From contig NZ_CP061288.1 in the NCBI RefSeq assembly GCF_018687355.1, forward strand, positions 1,684,144 through 1,748,143: 64,000 bases of DNA, in the 5' to 3' direction. Position 1 is the first letter of the stretch. The number at the start of each line of letters is the position of its first letter. Below, piece after piece: positions 54,512 to 63,846 of this stretch. The notes under the pieces are model-generated. The model worked only from the letters and a program-made list of their open reading frames with translations. It made no database searches and was not told where the DNA came from. The position numbers and the translations under genes are program-made. This stretch comes from Polynucleobacter sp. VK25. GTDB taxonomy: Bacteria > Pseudomonadota > Gammaproteobacteria > Burkholderiales > Burkholderiaceae.

Positions 54512-55696
54512 CTAGGGCTCGATCCCTAATTCTGTAGCAACAGCCGCGCAGTTTTGACGCGCTTCGTTGAGGGCTTCGCCAAGGCAATTGATATGGCCCA
54601 TTTTTCTACCGATACGGGGCTCAGACTTGCCGTACAAATGCAGCTTCGCATCAGGATGGGCGAGCACCTTATTCCAAGCAGGCTCTTTTGGCTGATCTTC
54701 ACGACCTTCAAACCAAAGATCACCTAATATATTGAGCATGGATACCGGCGCTAGCTGACGGGTATCACCCAAAGGCAAGCGCGCCATAGCTCTTACCTGC
54801 TGCTCAAACTGGCTGCTCACACAAGCATCCATGGTGTAGTGACCAGAGTTATGCGGACGTGGCGCGATTTCATTAGCGACGATATCGCCATTCTTGAGTA
54901 CAAAAAACTCAACGCAAAGTACGCCGACGTAATCAATCTTACGAATCAGCGCCTTAGCTGCATCAGTAATTTTTTTCTCTTGAGCAGGCTTCAATGAAGG
55001 AGCTGGCACCGTTGAGGTATGCAAAATACCATCACGATGGATATTTTGCGAGACTGGGTAAGCCACAACCGCGTCATCATATCCGCGCACAACCAGAGCA
55101 GACACTTCGAAATCCAATTCCATGCGCTTTTCAAGTACGCAAGGCACGCGCCCGAATTCATTCCAGGCAGTAGTTAAATCTTCTGCGTTATAAACAGTTG
55201 CCTGACCTTTACCGTCATAGCCCATACGAGCAGTTTTTAAGATTCCAGGAAAGAGATCTGTTGGTGTATTCGCAATATCAGCCTCATACTCAATCACAAA
55301 GTTCGGTGCTGGGCCAATATTGGTTTCTGATTTCCAGGTAGCTAAGAAATTTTTCTCAGCAATACGATTTTGGGCAAGGGAAACGCAACTACTGCGCGGC
55401 GCCACAAATACACCCAATGATTCCAGCTCATCTAAGGCTTGTGCTGGAACGTTTTCAAATTCAGTACTTACTGAAGCGCATAGTGCCGCCATCTCTTTGA
55501 GCGCAGCAGAGTCAGTGTAGTCGGCTTGGATAAATTTTTCGGCAATAGAGCCGGCAGGACTATCTGAACCGGGGTCCAGTACACAAACCTTGTAACCCAT
55601 CGCTTGAGCGGCCTGAGTAAACATCCGCCCCAATTGACCGCCACCTAAAATTCCTAAATACGAACCCGGCAAAATGGGTTCCATACGATCTGCCAT
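54512..55696 (-). CDS. purK: N5-carboxyaminoimidazole ribonucleotide synthase
   Basis: Uses ATP and bicarbonate to make N5-CAIR from AIR. The 394-aa ATP-grasp protein has LGILGGGQLGRMFTQAAQAM near the N-terminus, GYDGKGQATVY, CVEFFVLKNGDIVANEIAPR and HNSGHYTMDA, all PurK signatures. It works in turn with PurE, encoded 4 nt upstream. Confidence 0.96.
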   Translation of the reverse strand: MADRMEPILPGSYLGILGGGQLGRMFTQAAQAMGYKVCVLDPGSDSPAGSIAEKFIQADYTDSAALKEMAALCASVSTEFENVPAQALDELESLGVFVAPRSSCVSLAQNRIAEKNFLATWKSETNIGPAPNFVIEYEADIANTPTDLFPGILKTARMGYDGKGQATVYNAEDLTTAWNEFGRVPCVLEKRMELDFEVSALVVRGYDDAVVAYPVSQNIHRDGILHTSTVPAPSLKPAQEKKITDAAKALIRKIDYVGVLCVEFFVLKNGDIVANEIAPRPHNSGHYTMDACVSSQFEQQVRAMARLPLGDTRQLAPVSMLNILGDLWFEGREDQPKEPAWNKVLAHPDAKLHLYGKSEPRIGRKMGHINCLGEALNEARQNCAAVATELGIEP

Positions 55697-55700
55697 GTAA

Positions 55701-56195
55701 TTAATATCCCGGCAAATTCATCGAACGCGCGGTATCGGACTGCTTCGCACGGAAATCTTCTAGGCGCTTAGCCAAATCAGCATCGTGCAAAGCCAAACCA
55801 GCAATCACATGTAAAGCTGCATTAGCCGCACCCGCCTCACCAATCGCAAAGGTTGCAACCGGAATACCTTTTGGCATTTGCACAATAGAGTAAAGAGAAT
55901 CTTCGCCACGCAAATATTTACTGGCTACCGGCACACCATAAACAGGAACAATCGTTTTTGAAGCTAGCATGCCTGGTAAGTGTGCCGCACCACCTGCACC
56001 GGCAATGATGGCTTGCAAGCCATTAGCTTGGGCTTTTTCAGCATACTGAAACATATCGTCTGGCATGCGGTGAGCGGAGAGGACTTTCGCTTCATGAGCA
56101 ATACCGAATTGCTCGAGCATTTGCGCGGCGTGCTGCATGGTGTCCCAATCTGAATTGGACCCCATCACTATTCCGACGATTGGCTTCTTGCTCAT
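55701..56195 (-). CDS. purE: N5-carboxyaminoimidazole ribonucleotide mutase
   Basis: Shifts the carboxyl group of N5-CAIR to give CAIR. The 164-aa class I PurE has IVMGSNSDWDTMQHAAQML and VLSAHRMPDDMFQYA, and AGGAAHLPGMLASKT with MPKGIPVATFAIGEAG. It lies between purC and purK, next in pathway order to both. Confidence 0.97.
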   Translation of the reverse strand: MSKKPIVGIVMGSNSDWDTMQHAAQMLEQFGIAHEAKVLSAHRMPDDMFQYAEKAQANGLQAIIAGAGGAAHLPGMLASKTIVPVYGVPVASKYLRGEDSLYSIVQMPKGIPVATFAIGEAGAANAALHVIAGLALHDADLAKRLEDFRAKQSDTARSMNLPGY

Positions 56196-56244
56196 TTACC
56201 TCTCCACATGCCTTATATTTATTCAGGACTCTATTATCCCCGAC

Positions 56245-57144
56245 TTAAGAAGTCTGAGTAAGCCGGGTAAGAGCTTCACGATACTTTTGGGCAGTCTTTT
56301 CGATCACATCTGCAGGCAATTGCGGTGCAGGAGCTGTTTTGGGCCATAGCTTGCCTTCAACCATGGCTGTTTCCAGCCAATCACGTACAAATTGCTTGTC
56401 GTAGGACGGCGGATTTGACCCAACGTAATAGGTTTCGGCAGGCCAGAAACGTGAAGAATCGGCAGTCAGGATCTCATCCATCAACACCAATTGGCCATTA
56501 GCATCTAAACCAAACTCAAACTTGGTATCAGCAATGATGATGCCGCGAGTAGCAGCATATTCGGAAGCCTCTTTGTACAAACGAATACTCACTTCACGAA
56601 TTTGATTGGCTAACTGATCGCCAATCATCTCGATCACTTTTTCAAATGAGATGTTTTCATCATGCTCGCCGACTTCAGCCTTAGCTGCTGGAGTAAAAAT
56701 CGGCTCAGGCAATTTCTGGGCGTTTTCTAAACCTTCGGGTAAAGCAATACCACATACCTTGCCGGTTTCTTTGTAATCTTTCCAACCGCTACCAGCTAAA
56801 TAGCCACGCACTACCGCTTCAACCAAGATTGGCTTTAAACGCTTAGCGACAACAGCACGACCTTGAACTTGAGCTACCTCATCAGCAGCAACAACAGTAG
56901 CCGGATCAATCCCTGTCAAATGATTTGGAATAACAGAAGCCAATTTATCAAACCAAAAATTAGCCATTTGATTAAGGACTACGCCTTTCTCGGGGATAGG
57001 CTCGCCCATCACCACATCAAATGCGGAGAGGCGGTCTGTCGTAATCATGAGCAACTTATCGTCATCCAATGCATAGACATCGCGGACCTTACCTTTAGAC
57101 AATAAAGGCAATGACTTAATGGAGGTAGCGTACAGAGCTGGCAT
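56245..57144 (-). CDS. purC: Phosphoribosylaminoimidazole-succinocarboxamide synthase
   Basis: Joins CAIR and aspartate to give SAICAR. The 299-aa protein has [20 protein letters not shown] and [19 protein letters not shown] at the N-terminus, with [14 protein letters not shown] and [19 protein letters not shown] later. This is the longer (yeast-like) SAICAR synthase form common in betaproteobacteria. fba lies 7 nt upstream and purE 49 nt downstream. Confidence 0.96.
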   Translation of the reverse strand: MPALYATSIKSLPLLSKGKVRDVYALDDDKLLMITTDRLSAFDVVMGEPIPEKGVVLNQMANFWFDKLASVIPNHLTGIDPATVVAADEVAQVQGRAVVAKRLKPILVEAVVRGYLAGSGWKDYKETGKVCGIALPEGLENAQKLPEPIFTPAAKAEVGEHDENISFEKVIEMIGDQLANQIREVSIRLYKEASEYAATRGIIIADTKFEFGLDANGQLVLMDEILTADSSRFWPAETYYVGSNPPSYDKQFVRDWLETAMVEGKLWPKTAPAPQLPADVIEKTAQKYREALTRLTQTS

Positions 57145-57151
57145 ATTTAAT

Positions 57152-58216
57152 TCACTTCACAATTTGAGTTAATTTGCCGCTCTTATAAAGCTCGGCCATC
57201 TTCTCTAAAGGAATCGGCTTAATTTTGGAGGCTTGTCCAGCAGAACCAAAAGCCTGGAAACGCGCAATGCAAACCTTCTTAGCAGCTTCACGAGCTGGCT
57301 TCAAATAGTCGCGTGGATCAAACTTGGATGGATTTTCAATAAAGTAACGACGGATTGCGCCAGTCATTGCCAAACGGATATCGGTATCGATATTGATCTT
57401 ACGTACGCCATTCTTGATGCCCTCTTGGATCTCCTCAACAGGAACACCGTATGTCTCTTTCATATCACCGCCGAATTCACGGATCTCAGCAAGCAATTCT
57501 TGAGGAACGCTCGAAGAGCCATGCATTACCAAATGCGTGTTTGGAATGCGCGCATGAATTTCTCTAATGCGATCGATTGCCAAAATATCGCCGGTTGGCT
57601 TTTTGGTGAACTTGTATGCACCATGGCTAGTACCAATCGCAATAGCTAAAGCATCGCACTGGGTCGCCTTCACAAAATCAGCTGCTTGTTCCACATCAGT
57701 CAGCAACTGTTCACGGGTCATCTTACCGTCGGCACCATGACCATCTTCTTTATCGCCTTGCATCGTTTCTAAAGATCCCAGAACGCCCAATTCAGCCTCA
57801 ACAGTAACCCCAATAGAGTGGGAGAACTTCACTACTTCTTTAGATACGTCGACGTTGTATTCATAACTAGCAACACTCTTGCCATCAGCCTCTAATGAAC
57901 CGTCCATCATCACGCTAGTAAAGCCGCTCTTGATAGCAGCCATACATACGGCTGGGCTTTGACCATGGTCTTGGTGCATCACTACAGGAATATGCGGGTA
58001 TGCCTCAACTGCAGCAGAAATCAAATGGCGCAAGAATGCTTCACCAGCATATTTACGTGCACCAGCCGAAGCCTGCATGATGACTGGGGAGTCGGCTTCG
58101 TTCGCCGCTTCCATAATCGCTGTCACCTGCTCTAAGTTGTTGACGTTAAATGCTGGCAGGCCGTAGCCATTCTCAGCAGCATGATCCAAGAGTTGTCTTA
58201 AAGATACTAAAGCCAT
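57152..58216 (-). CDS. fba: Fructose-bisphosphate aldolase, class II
   Basis: A zinc-dependent aldolase linking fructose-1,6-bisphosphate and the triose phosphates. The 354-aa protein has [16 protein letters not shown], the catalytic/zinc motif [11 protein letters not shown] (Asp83, His84), [14 protein letters not shown], and GTSHGAYK with [12 protein letters not shown]. It is of the Calvin-type (CbbA-like) class IIB group by appearance. It follows pyk (78-nt gap) and precedes purC (7 nt). Confidence 0.96.
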   Translation of the reverse strand: MALVSLRQLLDHAAENGYGLPAFNVNNLEQVTAIMEAANEADSPVIMQASAGARKYAGEAFLRHLISAAVEAYPHIPVVMHQDHGQSPAVCMAAIKSGFTSVMMDGSLEADGKSVASYEYNVDVSKEVVKFSHSIGVTVEAELGVLGSLETMQGDKEDGHGADGKMTREQLLTDVEQAADFVKATQCDALAIAIGTSHGAYKFTKKPTGDILAIDRIREIHARIPNTHLVMHGSSSVPQELLAEIREFGGDMKETYGVPVEEIQEGIKNGVRKINIDTDIRLAMTGAIRRYFIENPSKFDPRDYLKPAREAAKKVCIARFQAFGSAGQASKIKPIPLEKMAELYKSGKLTQIVK

Positions 58217-58294
58217 GATGTTCTCTTAATAAATAGTAATGAGGTTAAAAATAAATCCGTTACGGAACTGTTTTGAATCTGTTTTAAGCGTGTG

Positions 58295-59731
58295 TTACTT
58301 CACATGAATAATTTTGAGGGTATTGGTTCCGCCAGGCTCACCCATAGGCTCGCCAGAAGTCAGCACAACAGTGTCACCTTTTTTGACGGCGCCTACTTTT
58401 TTCAAGCATGCCTCTACTTCTTGTAATGCAGTATCGCGGTCTTTGGTGTAATCCAAGCCGATTGGTGTGACATTGCGATAGGTGCTTAAAGCACGCTGTG
58501 TTGCAATTTTCGATGTCAAGGCAAAGATTGGTACGTGAATGTTGTGACGACTCATCCAAATCGCGGTAGACCCTGAATCAGTTAAGGCTGCAATAGCATC
58601 CGCATTCAAGTGATGTGCTGTAAACAAGGCACCCAAGGCAATTGTTTGATCGATACGTGTAAAAGTCTGATCCAAAAAGTCGGTATCGAGTTTTACGCGA
58701 TCTGACTTTTCTGCTTCAACACAAATCTCCGCCATCGCTTTAATGGTTTGCACTGGATACATACCTGCAGCAGATTCAGCGGACAACATTACTGCATCCG
58801 TACCATCCAACACCGCGTTAGCAACGTCGCTCACTTCGGCGCGGGTGGGTACTGGAGCATTAATCATGGACTCCATCATTTGCGTAGCAGTGATCGTAAA
58901 TTTATCCGCTTCACGTGCCCAAGAGATCATGCGTTTTTGTAATGCGGGTACTGCAGCATTGCCAACCTCAATAGCAAGGTCGCCACGAGCAACCATAATG
59001 CCGTCGCTCTCAGCAATAATGCTTTTGAGCGCCTCAGGCTCAATTGCTTCTGCACGCTCCACCTTAGCAATCGTTCTGACTTTGCCAACACCATATTTAG
59101 CGCTCGCAGCATCCGCCAATGTACGGGCATAAGCCATATCAGCACCGTCTTTTGGAAAGCTGATCGCCAAGAAATCAACCCCCATCGCAATCGCTGCGTC
59201 TAAATCTGCAATATCTTTCTCTGTCAACGCTGGAGCAGTTAAGCCACCGCCAGCGCGATTAATGCCTTTGTTATTAGAAAGTGGGCCGCCCTGCTCAACG
59301 ACGGTAAAAATCTCTCCACCTTTAACGCTCTCGACCGTCAGAACTACTAACCCATCATTTAATAAAAGGCGATCGCCCGGCTTTACGTCGCCTGGCAACT
59401 CTTTGTAATCAAGGCCGACTTTAGTTTGGTCGCCGAGCTCACAAGCCACATCTAGAGTGAACTTGTCGCCTTCTTTTAGAAGAATTTTGCTATCTGCAAA
59501 TTTACCTACACGAATTTTTGGGCCCTGCAAGTCAGCCATGATGCCGACTTCTTTACCAGCTTCGGCAGAGATAGAGCGTACTAAATCGTGGCGTGCTTTA
59601 TGGTCAGCAACAGTGCCGTGCGAGAAGTTCATTCGAACCACATCCACACCAGCACGAATCATGTCACGCAACACCTCGGGCTTTTCGGAAGCAGGCCCTA
59701 AGGTTGCAATGATCTTGGTTGCTCTCAACAT
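58295..59731 (-). CDS. pyk: Pyruvate kinase
   Basis: Converts phosphoenolpyruvate and ADP to pyruvate and ATP. The 478-aa protein has TKIIATLGPASEKPEVLRDM, VDVVRMNFSHGT, the active-site lysine region TIAKVERAEAI, IMVARGDLAIEVG and ITATQMMESMINAPVPTRAE. The C-terminal domain follows from about residue 350. It begins 2 nt after pgk, so the two are co-transcribed. Confidence 0.97.
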   Translation of the reverse strand: MLRATKIIATLGPASEKPEVLRDMIRAGVDVVRMNFSHGTVADHKARHDLVRSISAEAGKEVGIMADLQGPKIRVGKFADSKILLKEGDKFTLDVACELGDQTKVGLDYKELPGDVKPGDRLLLNDGLVVLTVESVKGGEIFTVVEQGGPLSNNKGINRAGGGLTAPALTEKDIADLDAAIAMGVDFLAISFPKDGADMAYARTLADAASAKYGVGKVRTIAKVERAEAIEPEALKSIIAESDGIMVARGDLAIEVGNAAVPALQKRMISWAREADKFTITATQMMESMINAPVPTRAEVSDVANAVLDGTDAVMLSAESAAGMYPVQTIKAMAEICVEAEKSDRVKLDTDFLDQTFTRIDQTIALGALFTAHHLNADAIAALTDSGSTAIWMSRHNIHVPIFALTSKIATQRALSTYRNVTPIGLDYTKDRDTALQEVEACLKKVGAVKKGDTVVLTSGEPMGEPGGTNTLKIIHVK

Positions 59732-59733
59732 AT

Positions 59734-60945
59734 TTAGTCTTTCGCTCTTTCAGCAAGTACTGCAAAGGCTGGCAAGGTTTTACCTTCTAAGAATTCTAAA
59801 AAAGCGCCACCACCAGTAGAGATGTAATCCACTTGGTTCTCAATACCGTACTTTGCGATTGCTGCCAATGTATCTCCGCCACCAGCTATCGAAAATGCAG
59901 GAGAGTGTGCAATTGCAGCGGCTAACATTTTGGTGCCACCACCAAATTGATCGATTTCAAATACGCCTAACGGGCCATTCCACACAATCGTGCCAGCGTG
60001 AGCCAGCATGGTAGATAAACGCGCAGCGGTCTTTGGACCAATGTCCAAAATCATGTCGTCTTCCGCTACTTGATCTGATGGAACCCTGTTTGCACGGGCC
60101 AATGGAGATAATTCATTTGCAACGACTACATCTTCCGGAATCGGAACATGAGCACCGCGCTTCTCCATGATTTCCATAATTTCTCTAGCCTCATCAACCA
60201 AATCAGGTTCAGCAAGTGATTTACCAATTGGCAACCCTTTGGCCAGCATAAAAGTATTTGCAATACCACCGCCAACGATGAGCTCATCCACCTTCTCGGA
60301 TAAGGCTTTCAAAATAGTGAGCTTTGAAGAAACTTTTGAGCCAGCAACAATTGCCACTAATGGGCGTTTTGGACTTGCTAATGCACGACTTAGTGCATCT
60401 AATTCAGCGGCCATCAAAGGACCAGCACATGCTACTGGCGCAAACTTCGCCACACCATGGGTTGTCGCCTCTGCACGATGCGCAGTTCCAAATGCATCAT
60501 TGACATAAACATCACATAAGGCAGCAATCTTTTTTGCTAGCTCGTCGTTATTCTTTTTCTCGCCCACATTCAAGCGACAGTTTTCTAGCAACACGAGCTC
60601 GCCTGGATTTACTTCAAAACCCCCGTCTACCCAATCACTAATTAATGGAACTTTACGATTGAGCAAACTGGCGATGCGATCAGCTACTGGAGCCAAACTA
60701 TCCTCTGGTTTAAATTCCCCCTCCGTTGGACGACCCAAATGAGAAGTCACCATTACAGCGGCCCCAGCATCCAGACACATCTGCATCGCTGGCATGGATG
60801 CCCGGATACGAGTGTCTTCTGTAATGTTTCCGGCTTCGTCTTGAGGAACGTTCAGGTCAGCACGGATTAAAACCCGTTTACCCTTTAATTGACCTGATTG
60901 GGCTAATTCACTTAAACGCTTAACTTTAAATAAGGATTCCGGCAT
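59734..60945 (-). CDS. pgk: Phosphoglycerate kinase
   Basis: Makes ATP from 1,3-bisphosphoglycerate. The 403-aa protein has [46 protein letters not shown], and [14 protein letters not shown] with [16 protein letters not shown] and [13 protein letters not shown] near the C-terminus. It is the first gene of the long leftward series pgk-pyk-fba-purC-purE-purK-sua5. Confidence 0.97.
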   Translation of the reverse strand: MPESLFKVKRLSELAQSGQLKGKRVLIRADLNVPQDEAGNITEDTRIRASMPAMQMCLDAGAAVMVTSHLGRPTEGEFKPEDSLAPVADRIASLLNRKVPLISDWVDGGFEVNPGELVLLENCRLNVGEKKNNDELAKKIAALCDVYVNDAFGTAHRAEATTHGVAKFAPVACAGPLMAAELDALSRALASPKRPLVAIVAGSKVSSKLTILKALSEKVDELIVGGGIANTFMLAKGLPIGKSLAEPDLVDEAREIMEIMEKRGAHVPIPEDVVVANELSPLARANRVPSDQVAEDDMILDIGPKTAARLSTMLAHAGTIVWNGPLGVFEIDQFGGGTKMLAAAIAHSPAFSIAGGGDTLAAIAKYGIENQVDYISTGGGAFLEFLEGKTLPAFAVLAERAKD

Positions 60946-61026
60946 GAGTTTTGGTAAATAAGTGGTTTATAGGGAATGTTCCATTCTAAATGCTCTGGCC
61001 CATCTACCCCCGAGGATCCAAGCCGA

Positions 61027-61038
61027 CAGACTTGTCTG
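61027..61038. promoter_or_regulatory. Small palindrome in the pgk/ilvE divergent region
   Basis: CAGACTTGTCTG is a perfect 5-bp inverted repeat around TT, operator-like in size, between the divergent pgk and ilvE genes. A nested hairpin (GGGC/GCCC outside GGGCT/AGCCC) follows at 61071-61105. Function is unknown; short palindromes like this can occur by chance. Confidence 0.3.
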
Positions 61039-61154
61039 CCTGCTCTACAATAGGCACTTAAATGCATTCTGGGCAGAGAGGGCTAAACCTATCAGCCCAG
61101 TGCCCGGAAAAAACCGCTTTTATAGATACTTAACAGACACAAAAGGTAGAGAAA

Positions 61155-62078
61155 ATGTCGATGTCCGACCGCGATGGCTTTATTTGGACTGATGGGAAGC
61201 TAATTCCTTGGCGCGAGGCCAATGTTCACGTGTTAACACACAGCCTACACTACGGAATGGGCGTTTTTGAAGGTATTCGCGCCTATAAAACCCCCCAGGG
61301 AACAGCCATTTTCCGCCTCCCAGAGCACGTAAAACGCCTTTTTAACGGTACCAAGATCTTCCAAATGAACATGCCGTTCAGCTCAGAAGAGATTACCAAG
61401 GGCATTATTGACGTGGTTAATAGCAATAAGCTCGAAGCCTGCTATATCCGCCCAATTATCTTTATTGGCTCCCAAAAGCTGGGAATCTCTCCTAAGGGCA
61501 ACAGTATCCATACCTCTATCGCGGCCTGGGAATGGGGTGCTTATTTGGGTGAAGATGGTCTAAATAAGGGTATTCGGGTCAAAACTTCCTCATTTACACG
61601 TCATTTTGTCAATTCTTCACTAGTTCGAGCTAAGGCCTCTGGTTACTACATCAACTCCATTTTGGCCAACCAAGAAGTGACTGCCAATGGATATGACGAG
61701 GCTTTATTGCTTGATACCGAGGGCTATGTTTCAGAAGGCTCCGGCGAAAACCTCTTTATGGTTCGCAACGGAATTGTGTACACACCAGATTTAGCCTCTT
61801 GCTTAGACGGAATCACGCGTGACTCCGTCATGCAGATTGCCAAAGATCTCGGATATGAAGTTCGCGAAAAACGTTTAACCCGCGATGAAGTTTATTCAGC
61901 TGATGAAGCTTTCTTCACCGGTACTGCTGCTGAAGTTACTCCAATTCGTGAATTAGATGACCGTACTATTGGTGACGGTAAGCGTGGCCCAATCACTGAA
62001 AAAATTCAGAAGACGTATTTTGATGCAGTGTATGGCAGAGATGACAAATACAAATCTTGGCTCACTTACGTAAAGTGA
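61155..62078 (+). CDS. ilvE: Branched-chain amino acid aminotransferase
   Basis: A PLP enzyme for the last step of leucine, isoleucine and valine synthesis. The 307-aa protein has THSLHYGMGVFEGIRAYKT, the PLP-lysine region SLVRAKASGYYINSILA, EALLLDTEGYVSEGSGENLF and FFTGTAAEVTPIRELDDR, the class IV aminotransferase signature. ATG 61155 (MSMSDRDGF) has an AGGTAGAG stretch upstream; ATG 61161 is an alternative. The small zinc-finger gene follows 35 nt downstream. Confidence 0.96.
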   Translation: MSMSDRDGFIWTDGKLIPWREANVHVLTHSLHYGMGVFEGIRAYKTPQGTAIFRLPEHVKRLFNGTKIFQMNMPFSSEEITKGIIDVVNSNKLEACYIRPIIFIGSQKLGISPKGNSIHTSIAAWEWGAYLGEDGLNKGIRVKTSSFTRHFVNSSLVRAKASGYYINSILANQEVTANGYDEALLLDTEGYVSEGSGENLFMVRNGIVYTPDLASCLDGITRDSVMQIAKDLGYEVREKRLTRDEVYSADEAFFTGTAAEVTPIRELDDRTIGDGKRGPITEKIQKTYFDAVYGRDDKYKSWLTYVK

Positions 62079-62113
62079 TACGTTAAGTAATCTCAGTAAT
62101 TAGGAAACAGCAC

Positions 62114-62302
62114 ATGACTCAAGCTCAAGTGGTAATGGTGGATGGCAAAGATTTACCTCTACATTGCCCCACCAATAAAACTCCAGCATGGAATTCGCAT
62201 CCACGCGTTTTTCTAGATATCACTAAAACCGGCGAAGCCAAGTGTCCTTACTGTGGCGCAGAGTACAAACTCATTCCCGGCACTGAACCACACGGTCACT
62301 AA
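62114..62302 (+). CDS. Small zinc-finger domain protein (zf-CHCC type)
   Basis: A 62-aa protein with a Cys-His-Cys-Cys zinc site: LHCPTN, then SHPRVFLDI, then KCPYCGAEY. It resembles the bacterial relatives of the mitochondrial complex I subunit NDUFS6 (zf-CHCC family), often found beside ilvE and waaF in betaproteobacteria. AGGAAACAGC directly before ATG is a good ribosome site. Cellular role unknown. Confidence 0.88.
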   Translation: MTQAQVVMVDGKDLPLHCPTNKTPAWNSHPRVFLDITKTGEAKCPYCGAEYKLIPGTEPHGH

Positions 62303-62309
62303 GCCTTAT

Positions 62310-62332
62310 CAGCGCCTCCCTGCGAGGCGCTG
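62310..62332 (+). other. Strong hairpin between the zinc-finger gene and waaF
   Basis: CAGCGCCTC and GAGGCGCTG form a perfect 9-bp, G/C-rich stem with a 5-nt loop, 17 nt before the waaF ATG. No T-tract follows, so it is unlikely to be an intrinsic terminator. It may slow ribosomes or RNases and set the level of waaF relative to ilvE. Confidence 0.6.
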
Positions 62333-62348
62333 AGTCGGGATACATTAC

Positions 62349-63389
62349 ATGCACAGTATTCTGATCATTGCCCCAAACTGGATTGGGGATGCCGTAATGA
62401 CTCAGCCCTTGTTGGCTCAGCTTAAAGCGCAATATCCAGAATCTAAAATTGATGTCCTCGCTAGTACCTGGGTAGCACCCATCTATCGTGCTTGCCCAGA
62501 AGTTCACGAAGTGATCGAAGCAAAGTTTGAGCATAAACAATTGCAATGGAAATTACGCAAGCAACTTGCCAAAGAACTTGCATCTAAAAATTATCAAGTC
62601 TGCTTTGTATTACCCAATAGCTTCAAGTCAGCCATTATTCCTTGGCTCGCAAATATTCCTTTTCGGGTTGGCTACCGCGGCGAATTGCGCTTTGGCTTCA
62701 TTAATCTCGCGCTAGATAATCCAAGCAAAATAAATCGTCCGCCGATGGTCGAGCACTATCTTGCATTAAGTCAATTACTAAGTGATGAGCAAGCGCCTTC
62801 ACTAGCAAGCAACCCAACGCCAAAATTAAATGTTTCTTCTGCCGCAAATCTTGCTGTGCAGATTAAATTGCAAAGTGCCAAGATTGATCCTGCCAATACT
62901 TATGTCATGTGCCCAGGCGCTGAATATGGCCAAACTAAGCGCTGGCCAACAAGTCATTTCACACAATTGGCACAAAGATTAATAGCTAGCAACCCGAATC
63001 ATCAGATCATTCTTTTAGGTAGCAAAGGTGACCACGCACTTGCCCAAGAAATTTATTCTCAAGCAAAGCAAGACGTACATATTCACAATTGGTGTGGGTC
63101 CACATCATTGGATGAGGCAATTGCCCTGATTGGCATGAGTAAAGCGGTGATTAGCAACGACTCAGGCTTAATGCACATAGCCGCAGCCCTTAAAACCCCC
63201 CAAGCGGCTATCTTTGGCTCAAGTGATCCAGCGCATACACCCCCACTATCCAGTAAAGCCAAAGTCATTTGGCTAAACTTACCGTGTAGCCCCTGTCACA
63301 AAAGAATCTGCCCCCTGGGTCACCTAAAGTGCCTAAATGACATCTTGCCAGAGCAAGTATTCGCTACACTGAGTACCTTGCAGTCATAA
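62349..63389 (+). CDS. waaF: LPS heptosyltransferase II
   Basis: Adds the second heptose to the LPS inner core. The 346-aa GT9 protein has ILIIAPNWIGDAVMTQPLLA at the N-terminus, YVMCPGAEYGQTKRWP for the linker and donor site, and KAVISNDSGLMHIAAAL, the ADP-heptose-binding signature, followed by AIFGSSDPAHTPPLS. Its partner waaC is not in the window; the Kdo transferase waaA is, at 30.2-31.6 kb. Confidence 0.95.
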   Translation: MHSILIIAPNWIGDAVMTQPLLAQLKAQYPESKIDVLASTWVAPIYRACPEVHEVIEAKFEHKQLQWKLRKQLAKELASKNYQVCFVLPNSFKSAIIPWLANIPFRVGYRGELRFGFINLALDNPSKINRPPMVEHYLALSQLLSDEQAPSLASNPTPKLNVSSAANLAVQIKLQSAKIDPANTYVMCPGAEYGQTKRWPTSHFTQLAQRLIASNPNHQIILLGSKGDHALAQEIYSQAKQDVHIHNWCGSTSLDEAIALIGMSKAVISNDSGLMHIAAALKTPQAAIFGSSDPAHTPPLSSKAKVIWLNLPCSPCHKRICPLGHLKCLNDILPEQVFATLSTLQS

Positions 63390-63406
63390 ACCAGGAACAG
63401 TAAGCC

Positions 63407-63841
63407 ATGACCAAACTTGCCAGACTCTTTCACAGTGCCGATGATGTAGTAGAGGCATGGCGAGATGCACTGAGTCATCGCGATGTGCAAGGCGCACTCG
63501 ATATTTGGTTGGATGATGACTCCATCACCTGCGTACTCCCCGAAGGTCACCGCCTCACTGGTCATGCAGAAATTCGAGAAGGCTTAGAAAGATTACTCGC
63601 GAAGCAGCCTTTATTTTTAGAGCCCATTGCTTGCATTAGTCACTCTGTTTTAGGTGCTGCTGTATATGACACAACTGAAGCAGTGCATTTAAGAGCAGAT
63701 CAAGTTGAGGCAGAATTTTTCCTCAACATTACACTTGTACTTCTACAGGATAGTCAGGGTTGGCGCATTGCCCATTTACATGCCAGCCACTCTACCGAAG
63801 ATACCTTCGACGCACCTTCCACCCCACACGGCCTGCATTAA
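63407..63841 (+). CDS. NTF2/SnoaL-like domain protein
   Basis: A 144-aa protein with the cone-shaped NTF2-like pattern: a helical start (DVVEAWRDALSHRDVQGAL), then SITCVLPEGHRLTGHAEIRE, and a C-terminal beta stretch ending GWRIAHLHASHS, as in SnoaL/DUF4440-like proteins. The Ile-Ala-His-Leu-His-Ala-Ser-His ending resembles small calcium/calmodulin-kinase-association-type NTF2 domains. Substrate or partner unknown. It starts 17 nt after waaF. Confidence 0.75.
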   Translation: MTKLARLFHSADDVVEAWRDALSHRDVQGALDIWLDDDSITCVLPEGHRLTGHAEIREGLERLLAKQPLFLEPIACISHSVLGAAVYDTTEAVHLRADQVEAEFFLNITLVLLQDSQGWRIAHLHASHSTEDTFDAPSTPHGLH

Positions 63842-63846
63842 ATACC

